NCBI RefSeq assembly: GCF_003324485.1
Contig: NZ_QODK01000003.1
Coordinates: 744,001-808,000 of the forward strand
Direction: 5' to 3'
Length of the DNA stretch: 64,000 nt
Source of the DNA: Cohaesibacter intestini
GTDB lineage: Bacteria; Pseudomonadota; Alphaproteobacteria; Rhizobiales; Cohaesibacteraceae
Shown: in pieces, positions 19,374 to 27,287 of the stretch
Position numbering within the stretch: the stretch's first letter is position 1
Layout: the number at the start of each line of letters is the position of its first letter
Notes under the pieces: generated by a model
Seen by the model: the letters and a program-made list of their open reading frames with translations, nothing else
Told to the model about the DNA's origin: nothing
The model's database searches: none
Position numbers and translations under genes: made by a program

Positions 19374-20762
19374 ATGACGATGCGAACGGAAACGGATTCC
19401 TTCGGCCCATTGGAAGTGCCGGAGGACAAGTATTTTGGTGCCCAGACAGCGCGCTCTCTGATCAACTTCCCGATCGGCGAGGAAAAAATGGCGGCACCCC
19501 TCATCCGTGCGCTGGGCATTGTTAAACTGTCTGCAGCCAAAGCCAATCTGGCGCTCGATAATATCGACCCGACCGTTGGCGATGCAATCGTCACCGCAGC
19601 GACAGAAGTGGCCCAAGGCAAACTTGATGATCACTTCCCTCTGTCAGTCTGGCAGACCGGCTCCGGCACCCAATCCAACATGAATGCCAATGAGGTGATC
19701 TCCAACCGCGCGATCGAATTGCTGGGCGGTATTCTGGGTTCCAAGGAGCCAGTTCATCCCAATGATCACTGCAATCGCAGCCAATCCTCCAACGACACCT
19801 TCCCGACCGCGATGCACATCGCGACCGCTGAAGAGATCAACAAGAGCCTGATCCCCGCTCTCGATGATCTGGCCATTGCTCTGGAAGCAAAATCCGATGC
19901 CTTTAAGGACATCATTAAGATCGGCCGGACGCACTTGCAGGATGCAACGCCGCTGACGCTCGGGCAGGAATTTTCCGCTTATGTCGCCATGGTCCGCAAC
20001 AGCATCCGCCGAGTGCGTGCCACCTTGCCTGCGCTTTATGATCTGGCACAGGGCGGCACGGCGGTTGGCACCGGCATCAATGCCAAAATCGGCTTTGCCG
20101 AGAAGTTTGCCGCAGAAGTCGCCGACTATACCGATCTGCCATTTGCCTCCGCGCCTAACAAGTTTGAATCGCTGGCCACCCATGACGCCATGGTCGAAGC
20201 CCATGGGGCGTTGAATAGTGTCGCGGTGAGCCTGTTCAAGATCGCCAACGACATTCGCCTGCTCGGCTCCGGCCCACGCTCGGGGCTGGGGGAAATCTCC
20301 CTGCCGGAAAACGAACCCGGCTCGTCGATCATGCCTGGTAAGGTCAACCCAACCCAGTGTGAGGCCATGACGATGGTGTGCGCTCAGGTGATGGGCAACA
20401 ACACAACGGTATCGATTGCTGGCTCACAGGGGCATTTCGAGCTCAATGTCTTCAAACCGGTTATCATCTTCAACACGTTGCAATCGATCCGCTTGTTGAG
20501 TGATGCCTGCAACAGCTTCACCGACAAGTGTGTCGTCGGCATCAAGGCCAATGAAGACCAGATTGCCGAGCTTATGGGACGCTCGCTGATGCTGGTTACG
20601 GCGCTGGCACCGCATATCGGCTATGACAATGCCACCACCATCGCCAAGACAGCCCACAAGAATGGCACCACTTTGAAAGAAGAGGCGGTCAAGCTCGGCT
20701 TCGTCAGCGAAGAGGATTATGACACGCTTGTCCGTCCTGAAAAGATGATTGCGCCCCAATAA
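19374..20762 (+). CDS. fumC: Class II fumarate hydratase
   Basis: Iron-independent, tetrameric fumarase of the aspartase/fumarase superfamily, 462 residues. Visible motifs are [54 protein letters not shown], and the signature [11 protein letters not shown] with the catalytic serine loop. ATG 19374 has a GGAGACGATC site directly upstream; the 27-residue extension in frame has no resemblance to the family. It replaces the class I enzyme under iron limitation or oxidative stress in other bacteria. Confidence 0.97.
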   Translation: MTMRTETDSFGPLEVPEDKYFGAQTARSLINFPIGEEKMAAPLIRALGIVKLSAAKANLALDNIDPTVGDAIVTAATEVAQGKLDDHFPLSVWQTGSGTQSNMNANEVISNRAIELLGGILGSKEPVHPNDHCNRSQSSNDTFPTAMHIATAEEINKSLIPALDDLAIALEAKSDAFKDIIKIGRTHLQDATPLTLGQEFSAYVAMVRNSIRRVRATLPALYDLAQGGTAVGTGINAKIGFAEKFAAEVADYTDLPFASAPNKFESLATHDAMVEAHGALNSVAVSLFKIANDIRLLGSGPRSGLGEISLPENEPGSSIMPGKVNPTQCEAMTMVCAQVMGNNTTVSIAGSQGHFELNVFKPVIIFNTLQSIRLLSDACNSFTDKCVVGIKANEDQIAELMGRSLMLVTALAPHIGYDNATTIAKTAHKNGTTLKEEAVKLGFVSEEDYDTLVRPEKMIAPQ

Positions 20763-20784
20763 GCGGGACCGAGAGCTGAATGAC

Positions 20785-20814
20785 AAAAGCCACCGTTTCG
20801 ACGGTGGCTTTTTC
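20785..20814. terminator. Bidirectional terminator after fumC
   Basis: Stem AAAAGCCACCGT / ACGGTGGCTTTT around TTCG, with a T tail on the plus strand and a T-rich flank on the minus strand for the convergent eryD-like gene. Confidence 0.88.
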
Positions 20815-20856
20815 GTGTTCGGGTCAACGCATTTGACAGGTGAGCAGGTCTGACCT

Positions 20857-20912
20857 GCAAAGACTGGCCTGCAATGACTGGCCTACAATGACTGGCATGC
20901 AATGTCAGGCCA
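20857..20912. repeat. Four-copy imperfect 14-bp tandem repeat
   Basis: Four head-to-tail units with consensus GCAATGACTGGCCT at 20857-20870, 20871-20884, 20885-20898 and 20899-20912; neighbouring units differ at one to five positions. The last unit includes the stop codon of the eryD-like gene (TCA at 20905 on the plus strand). It is too short and too few to be a CRISPR array. It probably arose by slippage; an effect on the mRNA 3' end is possible but unsupported. Confidence 0.7.
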
Positions 20913-21858
20913 GCAAGGCGCGCGCCGTCCGCTCATCCGTGATCAGGCCAGAGAGATTGCGGCTGTTGAGAATGGCGCGGATGGCATCCACCTTTTGGTC
21001 GCCACCAGCGATGGCGACGATTTTGCTGTTGGTCATGCTGTTGCGGGATACGGACACGGTGCGCGAGGTGAGGGGTGTTTCTAGGATGTTACCATCCTGG
21101 TCAAAGAAATGGCCCAGCAGTTCGCCAATGGCACCAGATTTTGCAATCTCCGCAATCTCTGACTGTTCTATCATGCCTGAGGCGACCAGCTGCGTATCGG
21201 TGTCCACCGTACCGATCCCGACAATCTTCAGTGGTGCGCTTTCCGCCAGCTCGAAAACCTCATTGACGCCCCGTTGCGCCAACAGGATCTCTCGGTCATC
21301 GCTGGTGTTGGCAAAGAAGGGCACGGGCATCACATAGGCCTGCGCCCCGGTCTTTTCCGCCAGCATATGCATCACGTCGTGCGGGTTTGCCGAAAAATTG
21401 CGGGTCAGACCACCTAGCAGGGACACAAAACGCATCCCTTCTATGCGCATGCGCGGCAAAGTGCGGATGGCCGCCGCCAATGTGCGCCCGTGGCCGATAC
21501 CGATCAGGGTTTCCTCGCCCATATCAAGCCAACGGCGCAAAAAACTCGCTCCAACGAAGCCAAGTGTTTTGATCGGCAGGCCAACTTCTTCCAGATCGGG
21601 TGCTACCTCGCATGTATCGAGGCCATAACGCTCTGAGAGAGCGCTTTCCAACTCGATGCATTCGATGATTTCGCCTTCGATGGTTACTTTGACAGAGCCC
21701 TCGGCCACCGCTCTGGCAATCAGCCGATGGGCCTTCACCGAGGGAACGCCGATCCGTTTGGCGACCTTTGCCTGCGTCAGGCCTCCAACATAATGAAGCC
21801 ATGCAGCCCGGATCGCCAAACTGTGTTCGTTGTCCGGAAGGGGTCTCAATCCGCTCAT
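20905..21858 (-). CDS. eryD: SorC-family repressor, EryD-like
   Basis: Sugar-responsive regulator of 317 residues. The N-terminal HTH (HYVGGLTQAKVAKRIGVPSVKAHRLIARA) is followed by a sugar-phosphate-binding domain related to SIS/phosphosugar isomerases (GIGHGRTLAAAIRTLPR, SLLGGLTRNFSANPHDV, GIGTVDTDTQLVASG). In Brucella and Sinorhizobium, EryD closes the eryABCD operon and represses it until the pathway intermediate or erythritol is present; gene order here is the same. The start at 21858 has an AAGGATAGACC site; an ATG six codons upstream is less well placed. A gap of 237 bases separates it from eryC. Confidence 0.9.
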   Translation of the reverse strand: MSGLRPLPDNEHSLAIRAAWLHYVGGLTQAKVAKRIGVPSVKAHRLIARAVAEGSVKVTIEGEIIECIELESALSERYGLDTCEVAPDLEEVGLPIKTLGFVGASFLRRWLDMGEETLIGIGHGRTLAAAIRTLPRMRIEGMRFVSLLGGLTRNFSANPHDVMHMLAEKTGAQAYVMPVPFFANTSDDREILLAQRGVNEVFELAESAPLKIVGIGTVDTDTQLVASGMIEQSEIAEIAKSGAIGELLGHFFDQDGNILETPLTSRTVSVSRNSMTNSKIVAIAGGDQKVDAIRAILNSRNLSGLITDERTARALLA

Positions 21859-22095
21859 CGGTCTATCCTTATGCATCTTCCCTCATGCTCCTGTCTCAAA
21901 GAGCAAAAGCCCTGCCGCCCATCCATCAAGGAAAGAGGCGGCATGACATCATCTTGTTTTGGGCATTGTTTCTTTATGCCCGATCATAGCGTCCCGCCGG
22001 ATTATGGAACAGTCTGCTTTCGGCTGGGGAGGTACAAAATGCCATGCCCAATTGGTCCCCTTGCAGTTAACACAAAGAAAACCTTGCATTCCACC

Positions 22096-23028
22096 TCAAA
22101 TTTTGAGGCTTTGTTCCCCACTGTCGATATGAGGCGCCCAAAAGGCAACGCTTTCTGCGATATGGGGAATGACCTGCCGATCATTCGGCTCGCGCTCCTT
22201 GAAGCTCAGCTCAAGACAGATTTCATTGTCCTTCGCGCCACCCGCTTTGAAAGCGGCAATCAACGGTTCGGGCTGGATTTGCCCCTTTGCATTATATTCG
22301 GCAATGAAAGGCCGATGCCCACCCTTGTCCATCAGGCTCTGCTTGATGTGAATGATCGGACTGACTGGCGGAATGGCGCGGGCCCAGGCATAGGGGTCAT
22401 AGTCGGATGGATCCTCGGAGGTGACATCCCCATGGTCAATATCGGCCATCATCCACATTGGGATCGCCATATCAGCCTCTGAAATGCGGTCTTGCAGATC
22501 AATGCTGGCCTTGATGGTTTCGCCAAATTCACGGCCAACGCTCATCGGCTCCCAAAAGACAAAATCGAGACCGGCCCCCTTGGCATGTTCGGTCACTTCG
22601 GCCCAATGGTCGATGGCAATATCGATTAGCTCTTCACGCCGGGCCGGATCGTCAAAGTCCTTAAAAGTGAAGATGGCAAATTGAGTGCCGACCGACTTAC
22701 CGCCAAGATCGCCAATGATGTCGGCAAAGCATTTGAACCAGTCGACATAATAGCGCCGCACATTCGGGTCCGGATGGCCGAAATGATTGAGCCTGCCATA
22801 AGGCCCGGTCATGCCCGAGGTCACCCGGGCACCGGTCCGCTCCAGCGCCTTGTCCATTTGCCGTGTCAGGCGACGGATCAGCGGCGCTGGCCAGCTGGGA
22901 TTGATAAATTCATGGGTCAGCTGTATGTCGCGCAGGCGGATTTTGCCTGCGATGGCATCAATCAGATCATCCGGATCGGCAAAGCGATTGACCAGCGGAT
23001 TGGTATTGAGCGAAAGGGTAAAAGCCAT
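22096..23028 (-). CDS. eryC: Sugar-phosphate isomerase/epimerase, EryC-like
   Basis: TIM-barrel protein of 310 residues in the AP-endonuclease-like sugar phosphate isomerase fold (RDIQLTHEFINPSWPAPLI, LDFVFWEPMSVGREFGET, ADIDHGD, ICLELSFKEREP). Metal-ligand candidates are the Glu in WEPMS, Asp/His in DIDHGD and Glu in LELSF. In Brucella EryC converts L-3-tetrulose-4-phosphate to the D form, the third step of erythritol breakdown. The start codon lies one base after the eryB stop (TGATATG), so the two are tightly coupled. Identification rests on motifs and the eryA-B-C-D order. Confidence 0.9.
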   Translation of the reverse strand: MAFTLSLNTNPLVNRFADPDDLIDAIAGKIRLRDIQLTHEFINPSWPAPLIRRLTRQMDKALERTGARVTSGMTGPYGRLNHFGHPDPNVRRYYVDWFKCFADIIGDLGGKSVGTQFAIFTFKDFDDPARREELIDIAIDHWAEVTEHAKGAGLDFVFWEPMSVGREFGETIKASIDLQDRISEADMAIPMWMMADIDHGDVTSEDPSDYDPYAWARAIPPVSPIIHIKQSLMDKGGHRPFIAEYNAKGQIQPEPLIAAFKAGGAKDNEICLELSFKEREPNDRQVIPHIAESVAFWAPHIDSGEQSLKI

Positions 23029-23029
23029 A

Positions 23030-24553
23030 TCAGGATGCCTTTGCCGTTTCGTTGGTGTCCAGCGCTGCAAACCAGTCGGCAAAGGCGGCTTGCTCTTCCG
23101 CGCTCATATGCAGGCGATGTTTGGTCCGCCGCCAGATAATGTCTTCTGCGGTGCGGGCAAATTCCACATCCACCAGATAGGTGACTTCTGCCTCATAGAG
23201 ATTGCCACCAAAATGCCGCCCCAACTCTTCAACCGATTTGGAATTGCCGGCAATGGCGGCAATGCGCGAGCCATAAAGCCGACCATAATGGTTGCGCAAT
23301 GGCCGCGGCATCCACGGATAGTCCCGCTTCATCTTGTCTTGGAACAGGTCATAATCGGCATTTTCAAGGTCACCACCGGGGAGGGGCGCATTCTCGGTCC
23401 AATTGCCGCTCATGTCGGGGAAGAATTTCTTCATCCGCTTCAGGCAACCTTCAGCGATTTCCCGATAAGCCGTGATTTTGCCGCCAAAAATATTGAGCAA
23501 AGGCGCATTGTCGGTCTCGTCAAGATCAAAGACATAATCGCGGGTCACCGCGGACGGATTGCCACGGCCATCATCAAACAGGGGGCGGACGCCGGAGAAG
23601 CTTTCGATCACATCATCGCGATTGAGCTTTTCCTTAAAGTAGCGATTGACCACATCAATCAGATATTGGATCTCGCTCTCATCGGCTTCCACATCCTCGG
23701 CACGGCCTTCATAAGAAATGTCGGTGGTGCCAATCAGCGCCAGATCGCCCTCATAGGGGTTGATGAAAATAACGCGCTTGTCATGATTCTGTACCAGATA
23801 GGCATTTGCCCCGGTCCAGAATTTTGGCACGATGATATGCGATCCCTTGACCAGACGGATATTGCGCTTGGATTTGGAGTTGGCGACATTGTTGATGACA
23901 TCGGACACCCATGGACCGGCAGCATTGATGATTGCCTTTGTCTTATAAGTCTTGGTCTCGCCAGTGAAGCTGTCAGTGGTGGTGACCTTCCACGCGCCAT
24001 TCTCCCGGACCGCTTTGGTGGCAGGGCTGCGTGTGACGACGATTGCGCCCTTTTCCTTGGCCCCCACCGCATTCAGCACAACAAGACGGGCGTCATCGGC
24101 CCAACAATCAGAATATTCAAAGCCGATGCGATACTGATCCATGATCGCGGCCCCTTCCGGGTCCCGGCGCAGATTGAGCATCCGCGTGCCGGGCAGCTTC
24201 TTACGGCCCCCCAGGTGGTCATAAAGAAACAGACCAAGGCGAATGAGCGCAGCAGGGCGGTCCTGTGGGCTATGGGGCAAAACAAAGCGCAAGGGCCAAA
24301 TGACATGCGGCGCGTTTTTCATCAGAACCTCGCGCTCGGTCAAGGCCTCGCGCACAAGGCGGAACTCATAATATTCCAGATAGCGCAATCCCCCATGCAC
24401 CAGCTTGCCTGACCGTGAGGAGGTGCCCTGCGCCAGATCGTCCTTTTCACATAGAACGGTTTTCAGCCCACGTCCCGCCGCATCACGCGCAATGCCTGCG
24501 CCAAGGATACCGCCTCCAATGACAAAGAGGTCTACTTTGATTGAATCTGTCAT
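23030..24553 (-). CDS. eryB: Erythritol-phosphate dehydrogenase, FAD-dependent (GlpD family)
   Basis: 507-residue flavoprotein of the glycerol-3-phosphate dehydrogenase family. The FAD motif GGGILGAGIARDAAGRGL begins near residue 13, followed by the conserved SSRSGKLVHGGLRYLE. The C-terminal part has ESFSGVRPLFDDGRG and the cap region with FARTAEDIIWRRTKH. Brucella EryB oxidises L-erythritol-4-phosphate to L-3-tetrulose-4-phosphate and feeds electrons to the membrane quinone pool. Start 24553 is set by an AGGAGTCGAG site. It sits 55 bases after the kinase gene. A true glpD is not excluded by sequence alone, but the operon makes EryB much more likely. Confidence 0.93.
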   Translation of the reverse strand: MTDSIKVDLFVIGGGILGAGIARDAAGRGLKTVLCEKDDLAQGTSSRSGKLVHGGLRYLEYYEFRLVREALTEREVLMKNAPHVIWPLRFVLPHSPQDRPAALIRLGLFLYDHLGGRKKLPGTRMLNLRRDPEGAAIMDQYRIGFEYSDCWADDARLVVLNAVGAKEKGAIVVTRSPATKAVRENGAWKVTTTDSFTGETKTYKTKAIINAAGPWVSDVINNVANSKSKRNIRLVKGSHIIVPKFWTGANAYLVQNHDKRVIFINPYEGDLALIGTTDISYEGRAEDVEADESEIQYLIDVVNRYFKEKLNRDDVIESFSGVRPLFDDGRGNPSAVTRDYVFDLDETDNAPLLNIFGGKITAYREIAEGCLKRMKKFFPDMSGNWTENAPLPGGDLENADYDLFQDKMKRDYPWMPRPLRNHYGRLYGSRIAAIAGNSKSVEELGRHFGGNLYEAEVTYLVDVEFARTAEDIIWRRTKHRLHMSAEEQAAFADWFAALDTNETAKAS

Positions 24554-24608
24554 CTCGACTCCTAAACCAGTGCGCTTCACCGGTTGCTTCAATAATGTTG
24601 GTAAATCG

Positions 24609-26150
24609 TCACAGGTCCTGCCAGACCGGAGCCATGGCTTTGCGCGACGATTGATAAGTCTGGAAGGTGGTCTCATAGATGGGCACGAGGTCCGGATTCG
24701 GCGCCTGCTTTTCGCCTAGAAGCGGCGTCACCCAGTCGGCAATACAGGCATCCATATCCGGATAGACCCCAATGGCGACGGCGGCCATCATGGCGCAGCC
24801 CGCAGCGCCTGCTTCCTCGCGGGCAGACGCACTGACCGGCACATTGAGAGACGAGGCCAACACTTCACGCAGGGCTGGCGACCGAGCCGCTCCGCCTGTC
24901 AGGCGCAGCTCGCGCGGCATCTCGCCCATCGCCTGATAGCAATCCCGGGCAGCCATGCCGAGGCTTTCCACCACGGCGCGGACCAAATCTGGATAGCGAT
25001 GATTGAGGTTCATCCCGATGAGGCTGGCCCGTGCCTTCGCATCCACAAAGGGACCGCGTTCCCCCGCATCCGAAATATAAGGGTGATAAACAAGCCCGCC
25101 CGGTTTGGACTGCGCCATCCAGCCATCAATCCGCTTGACCAGATCTGCATGAGCGATCTTTTGCCCGTCTTCAGCCAACAGGTCATGGGCAACCGACAAG
25201 ATCCAGTCAATATTCAGCGTCGCCGCCATATTGGTCTGCACCTGCGTCACCATATTCTCCACCGGGAGGCAGATCACATAGCCAGAGCCTTCCGCATTCA
25301 GATGCACATCCTCTGAGCGCACCGAACGCATATGAACGCCCGTTGAACCAACCGCGGAGCAGGCAACCCCAGATTCGCCCGTATGAACGCCAGCCCCAAC
25401 TGTTGTCATCACCATGTCCACATAGCCAAGGGAGACGGGCGTGCCTTCCAGAAGACCGGTCGCTTCTGCAGCACTCGCACTTAGGGGGAGGGTGTCTTTC
25501 GAGCCATCAATGATGGGTGGCAGCAAATTGCGGTGGGTATAAAGACCCAAAGAATCGAGCACCGTGTCGCTATAGGTCCGGCTACGGAAATCGCCAAAGG
25601 TAAAACAGGCTTCCGACGGATCGGTGGCCCGCATGCCGGTCAAATTGAGAAACAGCCAGTCTTTGCAATGAAGGGCCACTTCTGCCCGATGCAGCAAGTC
25701 GGAATGATGCTGCGCCATATGGGCCAATTGCGTGCCCTGTTGGCAGGTATTGAGGCCCGTGCCAGTGGCTTCAAAGCGCGCCCGTTCATTGGCCCCGTGT
25801 TTCAGTCGGGCAACGGTCGGGGCCGCACGGCCATCGAGCCAGATCCAGGCATCGCAGACATCTTTATTCTGCTCACCCACCAGCCATGTGCCGTCGCCTT
25901 GCCCCGTCAATGCGATGGCCGCAACCCGAGAGGCCAGATTGTCGACTTCCTTGGAAAGACCTTTGATGGCGACAACGCACTCCGCCCACGTGCGTGGCAA
26001 GGATTGGGTCGCCGATCCATCCGGCCCCAATTCATAGCGGTTGCGAACCGCTGAGCTGGCAATCTGGTTGCCCGAAAAATCAAACGCAATTGCCTTGATG
26101 ACGGAGGTCCCGGCATCGATCCCGATGATCAGGTCTGCACCATCCGTCAT
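24609..26150 (-). CDS. eryA: Erythritol kinase, FGGY family
   Basis: Carbohydrate kinase of 513 residues that phosphorylates erythritol with ATP to L-erythritol-4-phosphate, the entry step. The FGGY N-terminal domain has the ATP-phosphate motif GIDAGTSVIKAIAFD (residues 10-24), the substrate region QGDGTWLVGEQNKDVCDAWIWLDGR, and the C-terminal adenosine motif LRLTGGAARSPALREV. First structural gene of eryABCD. An in-frame TGA two codons upstream fixes the start at or after 26150. Its own ribosome site is modest (GGGGG, nine bases off), but a short upstream ORF with a very strong site ends on its start codon (see 26147-26194). Confidence 0.93.
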   Translation of the reverse strand: MTDGADLIIGIDAGTSVIKAIAFDFSGNQIASSAVRNRYELGPDGSATQSLPRTWAECVVAIKGLSKEVDNLASRVAAIALTGQGDGTWLVGEQNKDVCDAWIWLDGRAAPTVARLKHGANERARFEATGTGLNTCQQGTQLAHMAQHHSDLLHRAEVALHCKDWLFLNLTGMRATDPSEACFTFGDFRSRTYSDTVLDSLGLYTHRNLLPPIIDGSKDTLPLSASAAEATGLLEGTPVSLGYVDMVMTTVGAGVHTGESGVACSAVGSTGVHMRSVRSEDVHLNAEGSGYVICLPVENMVTQVQTNMAATLNIDWILSVAHDLLAEDGQKIAHADLVKRIDGWMAQSKPGGLVYHPYISDAGERGPFVDAKARASLIGMNLNHRYPDLVRAVVESLGMAARDCYQAMGEMPRELRLTGGAARSPALREVLASSLNVPVSASAREEAGAAGCAMMAAVAIGVYPDMDACIADWVTPLLGEKQAPNPDLVPIYETTFQTYQSSRKAMAPVWQDL

Positions 26151-26194
26151 TGGTCATAGCCCCCGCAAAATTTGTAACGTTGACAATTTCCCAT
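26147..26194 (-). CDS. Putative 15-residue leader ORF overlapping the eryA start
   Basis: Starting at ATG 26194 on the minus strand, a frame of 15 codons (MGNCQRYKFCGGYDQ) ends in TGA at 26149-26147. This TGA overlaps the eryA ATG (26150-26148) as ATGA. Upstream is one of the best Shine-Dalgarno sequences in the window, GGGAGGAGGAAG, at ideal spacing for this ORF but about 50 bases from eryA. The arrangement is that of a translated leader coupled to the main gene. No homologue is known to me; whether it is translated is inference. Confidence 0.45.
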   Translation of the reverse strand: MGNCQRYKFCGGYDQ

Positions 26195-26618
26195 TTTCTT
26201 CCTCCTCCCACAGCTCCCGGCGTAGCTCCTTTTGGATGAATCGAAAAACACTATGAAAAACATTCGTTTACAGCGTGCTTTTCGGCGGTGCCGCGAGGTG
26301 TGTATACAAACTTCATATCATAAAAAATCTTGCCTGTGTGAATTTTTTTGCAGACAAAGTATTTTATTTCATCTATTGTTGGATCGTCGCAACCGAGAAT
26401 TAACCGGTTTCGACATGTGCCGGGCAATGTGCTGTGGAGGGTGCATCCGGTGCAAAAAGGGGAGGAGTGGGTTCGCACATTTGCGCGCCGAGACAGTCAT
26501 GTCTTCACGCTCCAAAATTGGAATTTTGCCCAATGCTGAGGCCGTCACTCTGGTCTTGCATCAGGCATCTGTTTCGGCGGCATCTAGGATCTGTCGGATC
26601 AAGCGGGAGGAGCGTAGA
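26195..26618. promoter_or_regulatory. Divergent control region between eryA and the transporter operon
   Basis: About 420 bases between two divergent units, with an AT-rich stretch near 26310-26380. It must contain both promoters and presumably the site for the EryD-like repressor. I could not pick out a confident SorC-type inverted repeat by eye. The open frame that runs through it on the plus strand (from 26232) has no family resemblance and is cysteine-rich noise upstream of the gene at 26619. Confidence 0.45.
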
Positions 26619-27287
26619 ATGGCTGCAACCATAGCCAACGCCAAATCAAGACAGGGATCGACCCAAAGATCATCAAAAGGCTGGATGATCGCTTGTACCA
26701 TGCTGGTTGCATTGGTGGGTGCGATTGCCTTGGACACCAAAGTGGTCGTGATTGGCTCTGCTGAAGATGCGCGGCAGGAAGCCTTCAACCCGGACCGCTT
26801 CGGGCAACAAAATTTCCCGCGCATTCGAGATGCGGTCATTGCCAAGGCACCTGATGCCACCGATCTGGCAGCTGGCCTGAAGAGCGACAAGAAAGCGGCG
26901 GTCAAGGAATATGCCACAATGGCAGGGGCATTTCCTGTCTTGCCTGTCAAACTGTCTGGCGTTGCTGGCAAGGGCTCTTCAGGCATCTTCCCGGTTTTGG
27001 TTGAAGGCTTGCCAGAAGGCACCAAGGTGCGGGTCCAGACCGGCCCAGCCATCAATGGCACCGAGTTGCGCGACATTGTCGGCGACATCGAGTTCGGTCA
27101 GTTCAAAAACCAAATCGAATACCAGGATGCAGGCGCAGGCATCAATCGTGCCATGGCTGCTGACATCCTGTCTGACTTGGATCGTGGCAGTCTTGAAGGC
27201 AAGTCCATCGAGGTAATTGGAGCCTTCAAACTGATTAATCCGAAAAACTGGCTTGTGACTCCGGTAAGCCTGGAGGTCAAACCATGA
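26619..27287 (+). CDS. DUF2291 family protein of a polyol/sugar ABC operon
   Basis: 222-residue protein with one N-terminal membrane segment (residues about 22-40, WMIACTMLVALVGAIAL) and a periplasmic domain rich in beta structure (FPVLVEGLPEGTKVRVQTGP, FGQFKNQIEYQDAGAGINRAM). DUF2291 proteins are found almost only beside ribose-type ABC importers, often those for polyols or pentoses, but their role is unproven; an accessory to the permease or a receptor for the binding protein would fit. The start at 26619 has a GGGAGGAG site. Its TGA overlaps the ATG of the ATPase gene, so it belongs to the transporter unit. Confidence 0.85.
   Translation: MAATIANAKSRQGSTQRSSKGWMIACTMLVALVGAIALDTKVVVIGSAEDARQEAFNPDRFGQQNFPRIRDAVIAKAPDATDLAAGLKSDKKAAVKEYATMAGAFPVLPVKLSGVAGKGSSGIFPVLVEGLPEGTKVRVQTGPAINGTELRDIVGDIEFGQFKNQIEYQDAGAGINRAMAADILSDLDRGSLEGKSIEVIGAFKLINPKNWLVTPVSLEVKP

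Noticed and set aside
20857-20912. Tandem repeats considered as a CRISPR array
   Set aside because: Units are 14 bases with no spacers between them, and no cas gene is in the window.
22811-24412. 533-codon frame on the plus strand
   Set aside because: Antisense to the eryC- and eryB-like genes, which carry clear family motifs; it has no plausible domain.
26232-26618. Upstream extension of the DUF2291 frame (129 extra codons)
   Set aside because: Cysteine-rich, unlike the family, and the GGGAGGAG site at 26605-26612 points to the start at 26619.
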